A stretch of DNA of 64,000 nt from an uncultured Clostridia bacterium (GTDB taxonomy: Bacteria > Bacillota > Clostridia > TANB77 > CAG-508): contig CAKPAW010000002.1 of NCBI GenBank assembly GCA_934133165.1, forward strand, positions 124,001-188,000, written 5' to 3'. Position 1 is the stretch's first letter, and every line of letters starts with the position of its first letter. The notes under the pieces were generated by a model. The model had not been told where the DNA came from. It ran no database searches and was given only the letters and a program-made list of their open reading frames with translations. Position numbers and translations under genes: made by a program. Of this stretch, positions 38,417-46,368 are shown one piece after another.

Positions 38417-38878
38417 ATGTCAATAAAAGTAAAAGTAGAAATATTAGATGACATGAAGATATTGGCAGACAATTTGGCAGCAAAAGTTTTAAAAAATGAA
38501 AATGTAGAAGAAGTATTTGTAGAATATAATGGTGAAGATGGATTAACAAGTATTTTGAATAATAGTCCAGACATTATTTTTACAGATAATCAAATGCCAA
38601 AGAAAACAGGAATAGAATTGATTGAAGAATTAAAATATTATACTTTTGAACAAAAACCCAAGATTGTTTTAGTTACAGGAGATTCGGATCCGAGTATTTA
38701 CCAAAAAGCAAGAGAATTAAATTTTGAGGTAGTACACAAACCAATAAGTGATGATATAATAAATATGATTATAAAAGAAGTAGTAGATGGTCAAGTTACA
38801 GATTATATAGAAAAGAATAAAGTAGAAACTAAAACAGCATGTAAGAAAAAAGGATTTTTTAGTAAATTGTTTAATTAA
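38417..38878 (+). CDS. Stand-alone response-regulator receiver protein
   Basis: 153 residues from ATG 38417 (GGAGTG 7 bases before). Receiver domain with acidic pair DD at residues 11-12, phosphoacceptor Asp57 (IIFTDNQMP), Thr in LVTGDSD and Lys in HKPIS. The tail is Cys/Lys-rich and ends GFFSKLFN, with no DNA-binding domain, so it works by protein contact. It opens a block holding two further receiver-type proteins. Confidence 0.82.
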   Translation: MSIKVKVEILDDMKILADNLAAKVLKNENVEEVFVEYNGEDGLTSILNNSPDIIFTDNQMPKKTGIELIEELKYYTFEQKPKIVLVTGDSDPSIYQKARELNFEVVHKPISDDIINMIIKEVVDGQVTDYIEKNKVETKTACKKKGFFSKLFN

Positions 38879-39043
38879 AAAGAGAAGGAAGAAAGCGATT
38901 TAAAATCGTATTTTATTTTACTCATAAAACAACCAGCAATAATTATATAAACTATTCGTAGTTGATAATAATTTTCTTAAAATGATGCAATAATATAAAT
39001 AATAAGAAGTTTATAAATTATTGCTAGTTGTGGAGGAAAAAAT

Positions 39044-39421
39044 ATGAGTAGAAAAAATAGATATGAATATACAGACTGGAAAGGTTTAGGCAATAGAGTA
39101 AAAAGTTATAGAGAACAAATTGGAATAACAAAGGAAAAATTTGCTGAAATGATAAATCGTACTGAGAACTATTTATCTGAATTAGAAAAAGGAAATAGAT
39201 CTTGCAGTGTACATACACTTCATCAAATTGCTATTGCTTTAAGATTACCAGTTGATAAATTGCTTTATGGTGATAACATGGAAAAGAAAAGAGAAAGTAC
39301 TAACAAAGAGATTTTACATGAGATAATAAATAGATGTAATGAAGAAGAACTAAATGTTTTAAAAGATGTTATAGTAGCAATATATCCTGATTTAAATAAG
39401 ATTTTAAAAAAAAATAAATAA
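39044..39421 (+). CDS. XRE-family HTH regulator, 125 residues
   Basis: TGGAGG before ATG. HTH: GNRVKSYREQIGITKEKFAEMINRTENYLSELEKGNR, with a C-terminal helical part that may dimerise. It resembles clostridial SinR/Agr-linked regulators in layout. It lies in the regulatory cargo block. Confidence 0.8.
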   Translation: MSRKNRYEYTDWKGLGNRVKSYREQIGITKEKFAEMINRTENYLSELEKGNRSCSVHTLHQIAIALRLPVDKLLYGDNMEKKRESTNKEILHEIINRCNEEELNVLKDVIVAIYPDLNKILKKNK

Positions 39422-39459
39422 TTACGCGAATATAAAATTGTTTAATAATTAAATTTTGA

Positions 39460-39488
39460 TTGATATTATGTAAATAATATGATATAAT
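39460..39488 (+). promoter_or_regulatory. Promoter for the LysR-type gene
   Basis: -35 TTGATA (39460-39465) and -10 TATAAT (39483-39488) with a 17-base spacer, about 90 bases before the LysR start. Confidence 0.6.
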
Positions 39489-39577
39489 GTAGTAGTATTG
39501 ATAATTAAACAAATGATTAGCAGGTAAAATACCCATAGAAAAAAATACTTTTATAAAAGTTAAAATGGGAGAGAATT

Positions 39578-40456
39578 ATGATTGAAGCTAATAATGTAAA
39601 TTTGAATTTAATGAAAACATTTATTGTAGTTGCAGAATCAAAGAGTCTTGCCGACGCAGGAGAAAAACTTGGTTATGCGTCTTCATCAATTTCTACAAGT
39701 ATATCAACATTAGAAAATCAATTAGGAGTACAGCTATTTACAAGAAAGCCTTTAAAATTAACTGAAATAGGTAAAGAAATATATGAGAATGCAAGACTAG
39801 GAATGAGAACAGTTGATTTTGCTGTAACTATTGCTCAAAGTAAAAATGATATGAATTGTGCAAAAATTTCGATTGGCTGTCCTTCGCATATAACAGAGTT
39901 TTATTTGATGGAAAGAATTGAAAATGCAATAAATGATTATCCTAATATGTGTATTTCAATAGATACAGAATCAGATAGTAGAGAACTTATTGAAGAAATA
40001 AGACAAAATAAAATAGACTTTGCTATACTAGATTCAGTTCCAGCAGATTGTAAAGAAGAACTAGTTATTAAAGAATTAAAGAAAACTAAAAATATATTTA
40101 TTTCAAATGAACCAATTGACATTAAAGATATAAAAGAGCTTGAAAACTATAAGTATGTTTTATCTTATGAAAATAAAACTACAACAAAGAGATTAGGTAA
40201 AATTTTAAATGATTATGATATAAATCTTGATGTGGTTTTAAGATGTCCTACAACAGAACAAAGAATTAATGCAGCTAAAAGAGGGATAGGAATAGCTTAT
40301 GTAATGAAAGAAGCAGCAAAAAGTAATTTAAAAAATAAGAAAGTATATGAAGTAAAATTGCCAATAGAATTACCTGAAAATAGTATAAAATTAATTTATT
40401 TGAAAGATAGATTAACAAAAGTAGATAAGAAGTTTATAAAAGATTATTTAAAATAA
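39578..40456 (+). CDS. LysR-family transcriptional regulator
   Basis: 292 residues. N-terminal winged HTH (LMKTFIVVAESKSLADAGEKLGYASSSISTSISTLENQLGVQLFTRKPLKLT), then the substrate-binding-like effector domain with two lobes. The effector is unknown. It stands alone, with its own promoter, and converges with the nucleotidyltransferase-like gene. Confidence 0.9.
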   Translation: MIEANNVNLNLMKTFIVVAESKSLADAGEKLGYASSSISTSISTLENQLGVQLFTRKPLKLTEIGKEIYENARLGMRTVDFAVTIAQSKNDMNCAKISIGCPSHITEFYLMERIENAINDYPNMCISIDTESDSRELIEEIRQNKIDFAILDSVPADCKEELVIKELKKTKNIFISNEPIDIKDIKELENYKYVLSYENKTTTKRLGKILNDYDINLDVVLRCPTTEQRINAAKRGIGIAYVMKEAAKSNLKNKKVYEVKLPIELPENSIKLIYLKDRLTKVDKKFIKDYLK

Positions 40457-40486
40457 AATCTAACTCATTTGGGTTAGATTTTATTA
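40455..40486. terminator. Shared convergent terminator
   Basis: AAAATCTAAC (40455-40464) pairs with GTTAGATTTT (40473-40482); T-rich on both strands. It overlaps the stop codons of both flanking genes. Confidence 0.75.
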
Positions 40487-40857
40487 TTTTCTAAATATTT
40501 AATTATATTTTCAATGTCTTTTTGATCTTTTGGAGTATTTCGTTCTTGCTTGAATTTAAGAATAGTCTTTAAATCTTCCACAGGATAATTATCTTTTATT
40601 GTCATTTTAAAATCATCTTTATTTGATGGTATTATTTCAATATCTTTTGATATTTGATAAAAACCACATTCATTAGGTTGTCTTAAATTGAATTTTATTT
40701 TTAATTTATCAAACAATTCATTAGAAACACATAAATCCAGATCTCCAGCCTTTTCTCTCAAACCATATAAAAGTAATGAACCACTTGAAAGAATATAATA
40801 TTCTGTTTTTGGCATATTTAAACTATCCACTAATTTTAATAATTCGTTTTTATTCAT
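40474..40857 (-). CDS. Nucleotidyltransferase-like protein
   Basis: 127 residues. SSGSLLLYGLREKAGDLDLCVS matches the G-S-x-x-x-x-G-x-R-x-x-x-D-x-D core of the minimal nucleotidyltransferase fold, seen in AbiEii-type and related small proteins. The rest is short, with a third acidic residue in DIEIIPS. No partner toxin or antitoxin is adjacent. Function uncertain. Confidence 0.6.
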   Translation of the reverse strand: MNKNELLKLVDSLNMPKTEYYILSSGSLLLYGLREKAGDLDLCVSNELFDKLKIKFNLRQPNECGFYQISKDIEIIPSNKDDFKMTIKDNYPVEDLKTILKFKQERNTPKDQKDIENIIKYLENNKI

Positions 40858-41012
40858 TTTTTAATCCTCCTAATAGAATTTTAGCAGTTATACAAATGTT
40901 AGTCAATAATGTTAGGTAAATTTGAATTTACCGTAGTTTTTTAGTAATTTACACATTATTGGAAGCATTATATAATAAGTATGTAAAAATAGACAAGTTG
41001 GGAGAGTTTATT

Positions 41013-42503
41013 ATGAATTATAAGATGGATAAAAAATTCACAGATTATTTTCAAAAGAATCTAAGACAAATATTTTTCTATTTAATAGACGACTGTAATT
41101 TAAGATGTGTGCAATGCTTATATAAGCAAGAAATATGCTTTCAAGTCGAGAAAAAAGAAGTAGACTTTAATGATGCAGTAAAATTATTAGAAGATTTTAG
41201 AGAGATGGGAGCTATTAAGCTAACATTAATGGGGGGAGAACCAACTTTATATGATATAAAAAATGACAACAAAAATTTATTAGCCTTAATAAAAAAATCA
41301 AAAGAATTAGGATATGAATATGTAAGAATAGATACAAACGGACAATTCAAAAGTGAATTATTAGAAAAACCAGAATTTAAAATGTTAGATGAAATAACAT
41401 TTAGTATAGATGGACCGATAAAAGAAATTAATGATCCCATTCGTGGATATGGTTCTTTTGATAAATGTGTAAAGAATATAAAAAGAGCTAAAGAATTAGG
41501 ATATAATATTGATATAACATCTTGTATAAGTAAAGAATTAATCAAAAGAGATGAAAATGGAAACTTGTATTTAGATAGAATGATAAGATTTGCAGAAGAA
41601 TTAGGAATAGAAAAAATGAATTTTCATAATCTATTTAAAACTGGTGTTCCTAGAGATAATTTTAGTGGTAACATTGATATTACAATAAATGATTGGTTTA
41701 AAGTTTGGAATGAGATAGAACCAAAGGTTGAAAATAATGAATATTCGATACCTGTTAGAATTCCACAATCATTTACAACAAAAGAAGAGTTTGAGAAAAA
41801 TCCAAAATATTATGGCTATTGTTCTTGCAAAAATGGTTCAAGAATTTTAGTTCACCCAAATGGAATGTTAAGAGTGTGTTCTTTAATGATAGGTACTCCG
41901 TATGGAATAGCAAGATATTATGATAATAAAATAGTTTGGGATGATTCTCCAACAAATGAGTTAAGAGCTCATAAGATGAATGAAGATACTCCTTGTACTA
42001 ATCAATCAAAACATAACAAATATGGCAAATTTGTTCCTGTATGTGTTTCTTTCAAACCTAGACAAAATGAAATGATTTGGAAAGAACTAAATTGGGAAGA
42101 AAGAAGAAATAAAGTTCAAGTAGTATTAATTCATGATGATAAACAAGAACAAGAAAAAATTTCTAACATATTAAGAAATATAAAAGATGTTGAATTATTG
42201 GCAGTTTGTAATAATGCTAATGATGGATACCATAAAATAATAGAATTAAAACCAACAATGGTATTTATGAAATATGATTTAGATGGTATGAACGGATTAA
42301 ATATGGTAGAAACTACGCATAATGAGCTAAAAGAAGAAACTCCAATTTATAATATGATTACAAGTAATGAAATTAAAAATGATGAAGCATATAAAGTGCA
42401 AGATTTAATAGGAGATAAATTTAATAGTATGATACATGAAACAAGTAAAGAAAGACTTGAAGGAATTATACTAGATTATAAAGAGTATATAAAAAATAAC
42501 TAA
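41013..42503 (+). CDS. Radical SAM enzyme fused to a receiver-like domain lacking the phospho-Asp
   Basis: 496 residues from ATG 41013 (GGGAGAG upstream). The radical SAM cluster is Cys28-x3-Cys32-x2-Cys35, followed by LMGGEPTLY and ITFSIDGP. More cysteines (YGYCSCKNG...RVCSLM) suggest a SPASM-like auxiliary cluster. From about residue 368 a receiver fold follows (VVLIHDD...PTMVFMKYDLDGMNG), in which the acceptor Asp is replaced by Lys or displaced. The catalytic reaction is unknown; candidates are peptide or small-molecule modification under signal control. Confidence 0.78.
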   Translation: MNYKMDKKFTDYFQKNLRQIFFYLIDDCNLRCVQCLYKQEICFQVEKKEVDFNDAVKLLEDFREMGAIKLTLMGGEPTLYDIKNDNKNLLALIKKSKELGYEYVRIDTNGQFKSELLEKPEFKMLDEITFSIDGPIKEINDPIRGYGSFDKCVKNIKRAKELGYNIDITSCISKELIKRDENGNLYLDRMIRFAEELGIEKMNFHNLFKTGVPRDNFSGNIDITINDWFKVWNEIEPKVENNEYSIPVRIPQSFTTKEEFEKNPKYYGYCSCKNGSRILVHPNGMLRVCSLMIGTPYGIARYYDNKIVWDDSPTNELRAHKMNEDTPCTNQSKHNKYGKFVPVCVSFKPRQNEMIWKELNWEERRNKVQVVLIHDDKQEQEKISNILRNIKDVELLAVCNNANDGYHKIIELKPTMVFMKYDLDGMNGLNMVETTHNELKEETPIYNMITSNEIKNDEAYKVQDLIGDKFNSMIHETSKERLEGIILDYKEYIKNN

Positions 42504-42521
42504 AAAGAAAATGGTAGATTA

Positions 42522-43254
42522 TTAAAGTAATCTGCCATTTTCTTTTTCTCTAATTATATAAAGTACAATTCTATGTACGAAATCTTTTAAAGAAGTTGTA
42601 TAACCATTGTTATATAAAATCTTATTTAATTCAGTAGAGTAGCTTGAAAAACTAGATGTTTTGATTTTTCTAATGTAGCTGTTTAAAGCATCTCTAACTT
42701 TAGTTTTTGTTGTTTTGTTTTTACGAGCAATTTTTTCTTGAATATCATTTAAGAATTCCATTTCATCCGAATGATCATAATAATATAAAATAATATCTCT
42801 CATGTAGTTGAAACCGAGGAGAATAGCAGTTCAAATTTAATTTTTTTAAAAATACAGATACTTCGGCTTTTGTTAATTCTGGTCTTTGATTACGATTAGC
42901 AGTTTTTCTAATAGACGCAATTAACTTATCTGTATTTATAGGCTTATAAATTATTGAACTAACCTTTTCAACATTATTTAATTCATCACTTGAATTATGT
43001 TCTAAAGTTAAAACTATATTCGATTTGCCGAAATCATTTGGAATTATAGACAGTCTATCAATAATATCTTCAATAGATAAATCTGGTATGTTGTCATCTA
43101 AAACTAATACATCTGGATTTATCTTATTATAATTAGATATTGTATCTGCTTCAGTAGTAGTTATTTTGAAAACATAATTTTTATCATTTGCAAGCATATT
43201 TTCAAGATTGTTAGCAAAACTAACATCTTTATTGCTAATCAAAATATTAACCAT
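42522..43254 (-). CDS. Spo0A-like response regulator (+1 frameshift at CGG 42816-42814)
   Basis: 243 residues from ATG 43254 (GTGAGG upstream) if the C at 42816 is skipped. The receiver has phospho-Asp53 (VLVLDDNIP) and Lys in YKPIN. After a linker, the C-terminal domain SPGFNYMRDIILYYYDHSDEM...KTTKTKVRDALNSYIRK aligns with the Spo0A DNA-binding domain, and the shifted Gly equals the conserved Gly before Y-x-Y-L/M-R. Unshifted, the protein ends soon after the break. It may couple element activity to host sporulation-type signals. Confidence 0.8.
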
Positions 43255-43269
43255 ATTTATTTGCCTCAC

Positions 43270-43761
43270 AAATGTTATTTTAAATTTCTGACAATATTAT
43301 ACCACTAAAATTATGTAAACACAATAGAGAGAGCAAATATTTCAGTAGTTTTACGATTTTTTTTATCCATATATTTACAGCTTAATGGAAAATTATAGAA
43401 TATTTTGTCAAAATGTGTCGAAAAAATCTTTTTTTTCACACATTTTTCTTTTTGTTCCCACATTTTAATCAAAAGTAGTAAAAATGATTTATATTGTGTG
43501 CAAGTTGAGAATTCAATTTACGCATTAGATAAATCCTTTTTATACACATCAGAAAACAAAATTAGTTTTTTAGGAGATGTGTATATGTTATGGTTGATTG
43601 GAGGGAATAATTTAAATACATATAAAAGTACCACTGATTTAGTGCAATTATGTGCTAATTCATGTGGTACTTTTTGCTTATTAAGAGCTTCAATTATTAG
43701 AAATAAATCTCCGCCAACTCCAAAGTCAAATTTGAAATTTTGATTTTGGAGGTAAAGGAAA
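43270..43761. other. Non-coding stretch with two large inverted repeats
   Basis: No convincing gene. TATACACATC (43541-43550) pairs with GATGTGTATA (43576-43585), and AAAAGTACCAC (43624-43634) pairs with GTGGTACTTTT (43664-43674), the latter followed by T, so it is terminator-like. It may be a leader of the sigma-like gene or a small RNA. A 112-codon open frame from 43405 lacks a ribosome site and family features. Confidence 0.45.
43624..43675 (+). terminator. Rho-independent terminator
   Basis: An 11 bp perfect stem (43624-43634 with 43664-43674), a 29-base loop and five T at the 3' edge. It lies 87 bases before the sigma-like gene. Confidence 0.6.
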
Positions 43762-44238
43762 ATGGTTAATAGACCAAAAAGAAGAAAAAGTAAGGATAAT
43801 CCATATACATTAATATATAACGAAATAAAAAATACATATTCAGTTATGTTTAAAGATGGAGAAAATAATACACATTTAGTTGAAATAAAAAAGGAAATTT
43901 TTGATGCAATGGATAGATTTGAATTAGATGATTTATCAGAAATGAATGAATATGATAATCATATAGAACATTCAGAAGTTAAAGAAATAACACTTAATAA
44001 AAGAATGCTATATAAGCAAAATGAAATTGATGACATTATACAAGCAAAATTTGAAAGTAGAGAATTAAAAAGAGCAATAAGTTGTTTATCAGATGTTCAA
44101 AAAAGAAGAATAAAACTTTATTATTTTGAAGATAAAACAATAGAAGAAATTGCAAAATTAGAAAGGACAAGCCATCAAGCAGTAAGTGAAACAATAAGAG
44201 CTGGAATAAAAAATATAAGGAAAATGCTAAAAAAATAA
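43762..44238 (+). CDS. Sigma-70 region-4-like regulator
   Basis: 158 residues, TTGGAGG before ATG. The C-terminal 70 residues form sigma region 4 (LKRAISCLSDVQKRRIKLYYFEDKTIEEIAKLERTSHQAVSETIRAGIKNIRKML). No region 2 is visible; the N-terminal part is specific to the element. Such short sigma-like proteins lie upstream of the recombination module in CTn elements and probably drive transfer or excision genes. Confidence 0.8.
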   Translation: MVNRPKRRKSKDNPYTLIYNEIKNTYSVMFKDGENNTHLVEIKKEIFDAMDRFELDDLSEMNEYDNHIEHSEVKEITLNKRMLYKQNEIDDIIQAKFESRELKRAISCLSDVQKRRIKLYYFEDKTIEEIAKLERTSHQAVSETIRAGIKNIRKMLKK

Positions 44239-44280
44239 AAAAATTTTTAAAGTAGCCTTGCAAAAATTCGATTTAGTTAG

Positions 44281-44320
44281 GAAACAAGTGAGAGGACAAA
44301 TTCTCAAACTTGTTTCTTTT
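44281..44320 (+). terminator. Terminator after the sigma-like gene
   Basis: GAAACAAGT (44281-44289) pairs with ACTTGTTTC (44308-44316), with an inner GAGA/TCTC pair, then four T and TATAA. Confidence 0.75.
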
Positions 44321-44684
44321 TATAACAAGTTAGGCACTTTGAAAATTGAATAGCAATTCATTAAATACATTCCTATTATTAAGAGCTAGTTAAAAATAAT
44401 CTTACAAATTATTTTCTTAAATATAAGTTTGCTACTTATAAGGCGAAAATGAATAATAGGTATAATGATACTCTTATATAGCCACAGCTTGAGCGTTGAA
44501 ACAAATAGAATTTGTGAGCCGTCGCACGCAATGGGTATAAATCTAACGAAGTTAGGTAGGTGGAATTCCTGTGAAGCAATTTAGCAAATTGCTGTTTAAT
44601 GAATTAGGAGAACGATAGATTTGAAATAATTGAAAGGGTTGTCTTAAATTGTTTAGATAACCCTTTAATAAAAAAGGAGATTGT
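44321..44684 (+). ncRNA. Structured non-coding region before the recombination module
   Basis: About 360 bases without a gene, with a GC content higher than its surroundings in 44470-44600. Hairpins: CTAAC-GAA-GTTAG (44543-44555), AGCAATTT-AGC-AAATTGCT (44575-44593) and a 10 bp stem with one G-U pair (44635-44644 with 44655-44664). Part of the text (GTGAAGCAA...GAGAACGATA) looks like the conserved stretch I recall at this place in CTn elements; that recollection is not verified. It may be an attenuator, regulatory RNA or recombination-associated site. Confidence 0.5.
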
Positions 44685-44858
44685 ATGAGTAAAATATTTA
44701 TTACTATACTTTTAATTTTAATTGTAATAATTGCTTTATTTACATACTTGATAATTTTAGGAGCAAGTAAATGTAAAAGTATAGAAGAACAAAATACAGA
44801 AGATGAGGAACAAATGGAATATTTAAGAAATTATAAGAAAAAAGGAGATAATAAATAA
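44685..44858 (+). CDS. Small single-helix membrane protein (DUF3789-like position)
   Basis: 57 residues, AAAAGGAG before ATG 44685. One strongly hydrophobic helix (about residues 5-27) and an acidic tail. Its stop overlaps the next ATG (TAATG). DUF3789 proteins of similar size sit here in related elements; homology is uncertain. Confidence 0.55.
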   Translation: MSKIFITILLILIVIIALFTYLIILGASKCKSIEEQNTEDEEQMEYLRNYKKKGDNK

Positions 44859-45439
44859 TGAATATAAAAAGAGGAGATTTATTTTATGCAGCATTAGATG
44901 AAACTTATGTAGGAAGTGAACAAACAGGAGTTAGACCTGTCGTGATAATTCAAAATGATATTGGAAATGAGTATAGTCCAACAGTTATAATTGCACCAAT
45001 TACAAGCAAAGTCAATTCAAAGTCAATTATACCAACTCATGTATTTATAAAAGGTTATAAAAATAGATTAAAACAAAATTCACTTATATTAACAGAACAA
45101 GTTAGAGCAATAGACAAATCAAGATTAAAATATTATATAGGAACACTAGATTTAGGAGAATTAAGAAGGGTTGATAAATCACTAATTATATCCCTTGGAA
45201 TTGATTTAGATAAAATAAAGAAAGAAGCATTACACAGAGAAGGAATAGAAGAAAAAACAGAATTTGTTACAAGAAAACAAATTGCATCTTATGGAATGGT
45301 TGCTAGAGAATATTTAAAACATACAGGAAATTTAGAATTATCTAATGAGCAATTTGGAGAATATATACTAACTTTATTAGATTTATATTCTCCAGTAGAA
45401 GTTGAAAAGGAAGCAGAAAAAATTAAAGATAGAAAGTAA
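44858..45439 (+). CDS. MazF/PemK-like endoribonuclease-fold protein
   Basis: 193 residues. The first 115 follow PemK/MazF: IKRGDLFYAAL...GVRPVVIIQND, PTVIIAPITSK, SLILTEQVRAIDKSRL, IGTL. The conserved Arg (GVRPVVI) and Thr (LTEQ) are present. A C-terminal extension of about 75 helical residues may act as a built-in antitoxin or DNA-binding part, since no separate MazE is adjacent. Conjugative elements use such genes for maintenance. Confidence 0.8.
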   Translation: MNIKRGDLFYAALDETYVGSEQTGVRPVVIIQNDIGNEYSPTVIIAPITSKVNSKSIIPTHVFIKGYKNRLKQNSLILTEQVRAIDKSRLKYYIGTLDLGELRRVDKSLIISLGIDLDKIKKEALHREGIEEKTEFVTRKQIASYGMVAREYLKHTGNLELSNEQFGEYILTLLDLYSPVEVEKEAEKIKDRK

Positions 45440-45445
45440 AGTCAA

Positions 45446-45583
45446 ATGTATAAAATAGAAAAAAATGGAGTAGAAGTACATTTGTATAAATTAAAGGAAC
45501 AAAGTAGAATGATTATAGATTTTACGAAGCTCCTTATTTTTATGGAGGAAAGTAAATGCCAGATATTGCGAAGAAATGTATAG
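45446..45583 (+). CDS. Small hypothetical protein, 45 residues
   Basis: Begins 7 bases after the MazF-like stop and overlaps the next small gene by 28 bases. It reads MYKIEKNGVEVHLYKLKEQS... then helical LLIFMEESKCQILRR. Small proteins like this are common at this place in CTn elements. Weak ribosome site. Confidence 0.4.
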   Translation: MYKIEKNGVEVHLYKLKEQSRMIIDFTKLLIFMEESKCQILRRNV

Positions 45584-45690
45584 TCGTTGGAATTATAAAA
45601 GATTTATATGAACAAGGCTTACTCACAGAAGATGAGATGAAAGTAGCAATTATCGAGATTGATAAAGATTATGAAAGAAAAGTAGCTTAA
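45556..45690 (+). CDS. Small SHOCT-like protein, 44 residues
   Basis: TATGGAGG before ATG 45556. IVVGIIKDLYEQGLLTEDEMKVAI is the L-x-x-L-x-x-x-G-x-I/L-T-x-E-E-F/M pattern of short oligomerisation (SHOCT-type) segments. It is located just upstream of the recombinase pair and could be an excision or regulatory helper. Confidence 0.5.
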   Translation: MPDIAKKCIVVGIIKDLYEQGLLTEDEMKVAIIEIDKDYERKVA

Positions 45691-45730
45691 AAATGGAAGG
45701 AGGTAAACGCTACTAAAAAATTAAAAGATG

Positions 45731-45823
45731 AAAGACTATCTTTTAGCCGTCAAACTAACAAAGATAGTCTTTACAAGAAAATATGTGAAATACTTTCTAT
45801 GTTCTTATTCTAACATAGAAAGT
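45731..45823 (+). promoter_or_regulatory. Two perfect inverted repeats upstream of the recombinase genes
   Basis: AAAGACTATCTTT (45731-45743) pairs with its exact complement at 45760-45772. ACTTTCTATGTT (45792-45803) pairs with AACATAGAAAGT (45812-45823), ending 17 bases before ATG 45841. They could be a terminator plus anti-terminator pair, or operator sites controlling recombinase expression. Confidence 0.5.
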
Positions 45824-45840
45824 TAGAAAGGACAATAGAA

Positions 45841-46368
45841 ATGAAAATATTAGTATATGGAGCATTTAAAAATGCAGAGAAAAGCGAAAATTACAAAGAA
45901 AAGGTAAAAAAATATTTAAACAATAATGAAAAAAATATTACATATTATATAGACATCGTAAAAAACAACAAATCAGAAAAAACAAAGTGGTTTGAAATGT
46001 TATCTTATTTATTAAAGAAAAATGCAGATATTATAGTAATAAAGAGCATTGAACAATTTAGTAATCTATTTAATTTATCAGCTCAATATTATATCGAATA
46101 CTTTAGAAAAAATAAATCGAGAGTGTATTTTTTAGATGATAATATTGATATTTTAAATGAAGAAGAATATATGCAGGCAACTTTTAAATTAATATTTTTA
46201 GAATGTATGAAATTTGAAAATGATAAAAGAAGTATAAAAGGTCAATGTTTAAGAAACAAAGAAATAGTAGTAGAAGAATCAGAAAATATAGATTGTAAAA
46301 GATATATATCAGAAAGAATAAAATGGGGAAAAGAAATGAGTAAAAGGCAGAAAGGCGGTAAGAAATAA
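45841..46368 (+). CDS. Degenerate serine-recombinase N-domain protein
   Basis: 175 residues. The order KILVYGAFKNAE...NADIIVIKSIEQFSNLF...SRVYFLDDNIDIL...YMQATFKLIFLECMKFENDKRS copies the resolvase catalytic fold, but the catalytic Ser position (normally C-R-V-S) is absent. There is no large C-terminal domain. Its stop overlaps the start of the active recombinase (TAATG). It may be an inactive partner or directionality factor. Confidence 0.6.
   Translation: MKILVYGAFKNAEKSENYKEKVKKYLNNNEKNITYYIDIVKNNKSEKTKWFEMLSYLLKKNADIIVIKSIEQFSNLFNLSAQYYIEYFRKNKSRVYFLDDNIDILNEEEYMQATFKLIFLECMKFENDKRSIKGQCLRNKEIVVEESENIDCKRYISERIKWGKEMSKRQKGGKK

Noticed and set aside
43405..43743. A 112-codon open frame as a gene
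   Set aside because: No ribosome site, hairpins cross it, and its composition (Phe, Ser and Cys runs) is unlike the neighbours.
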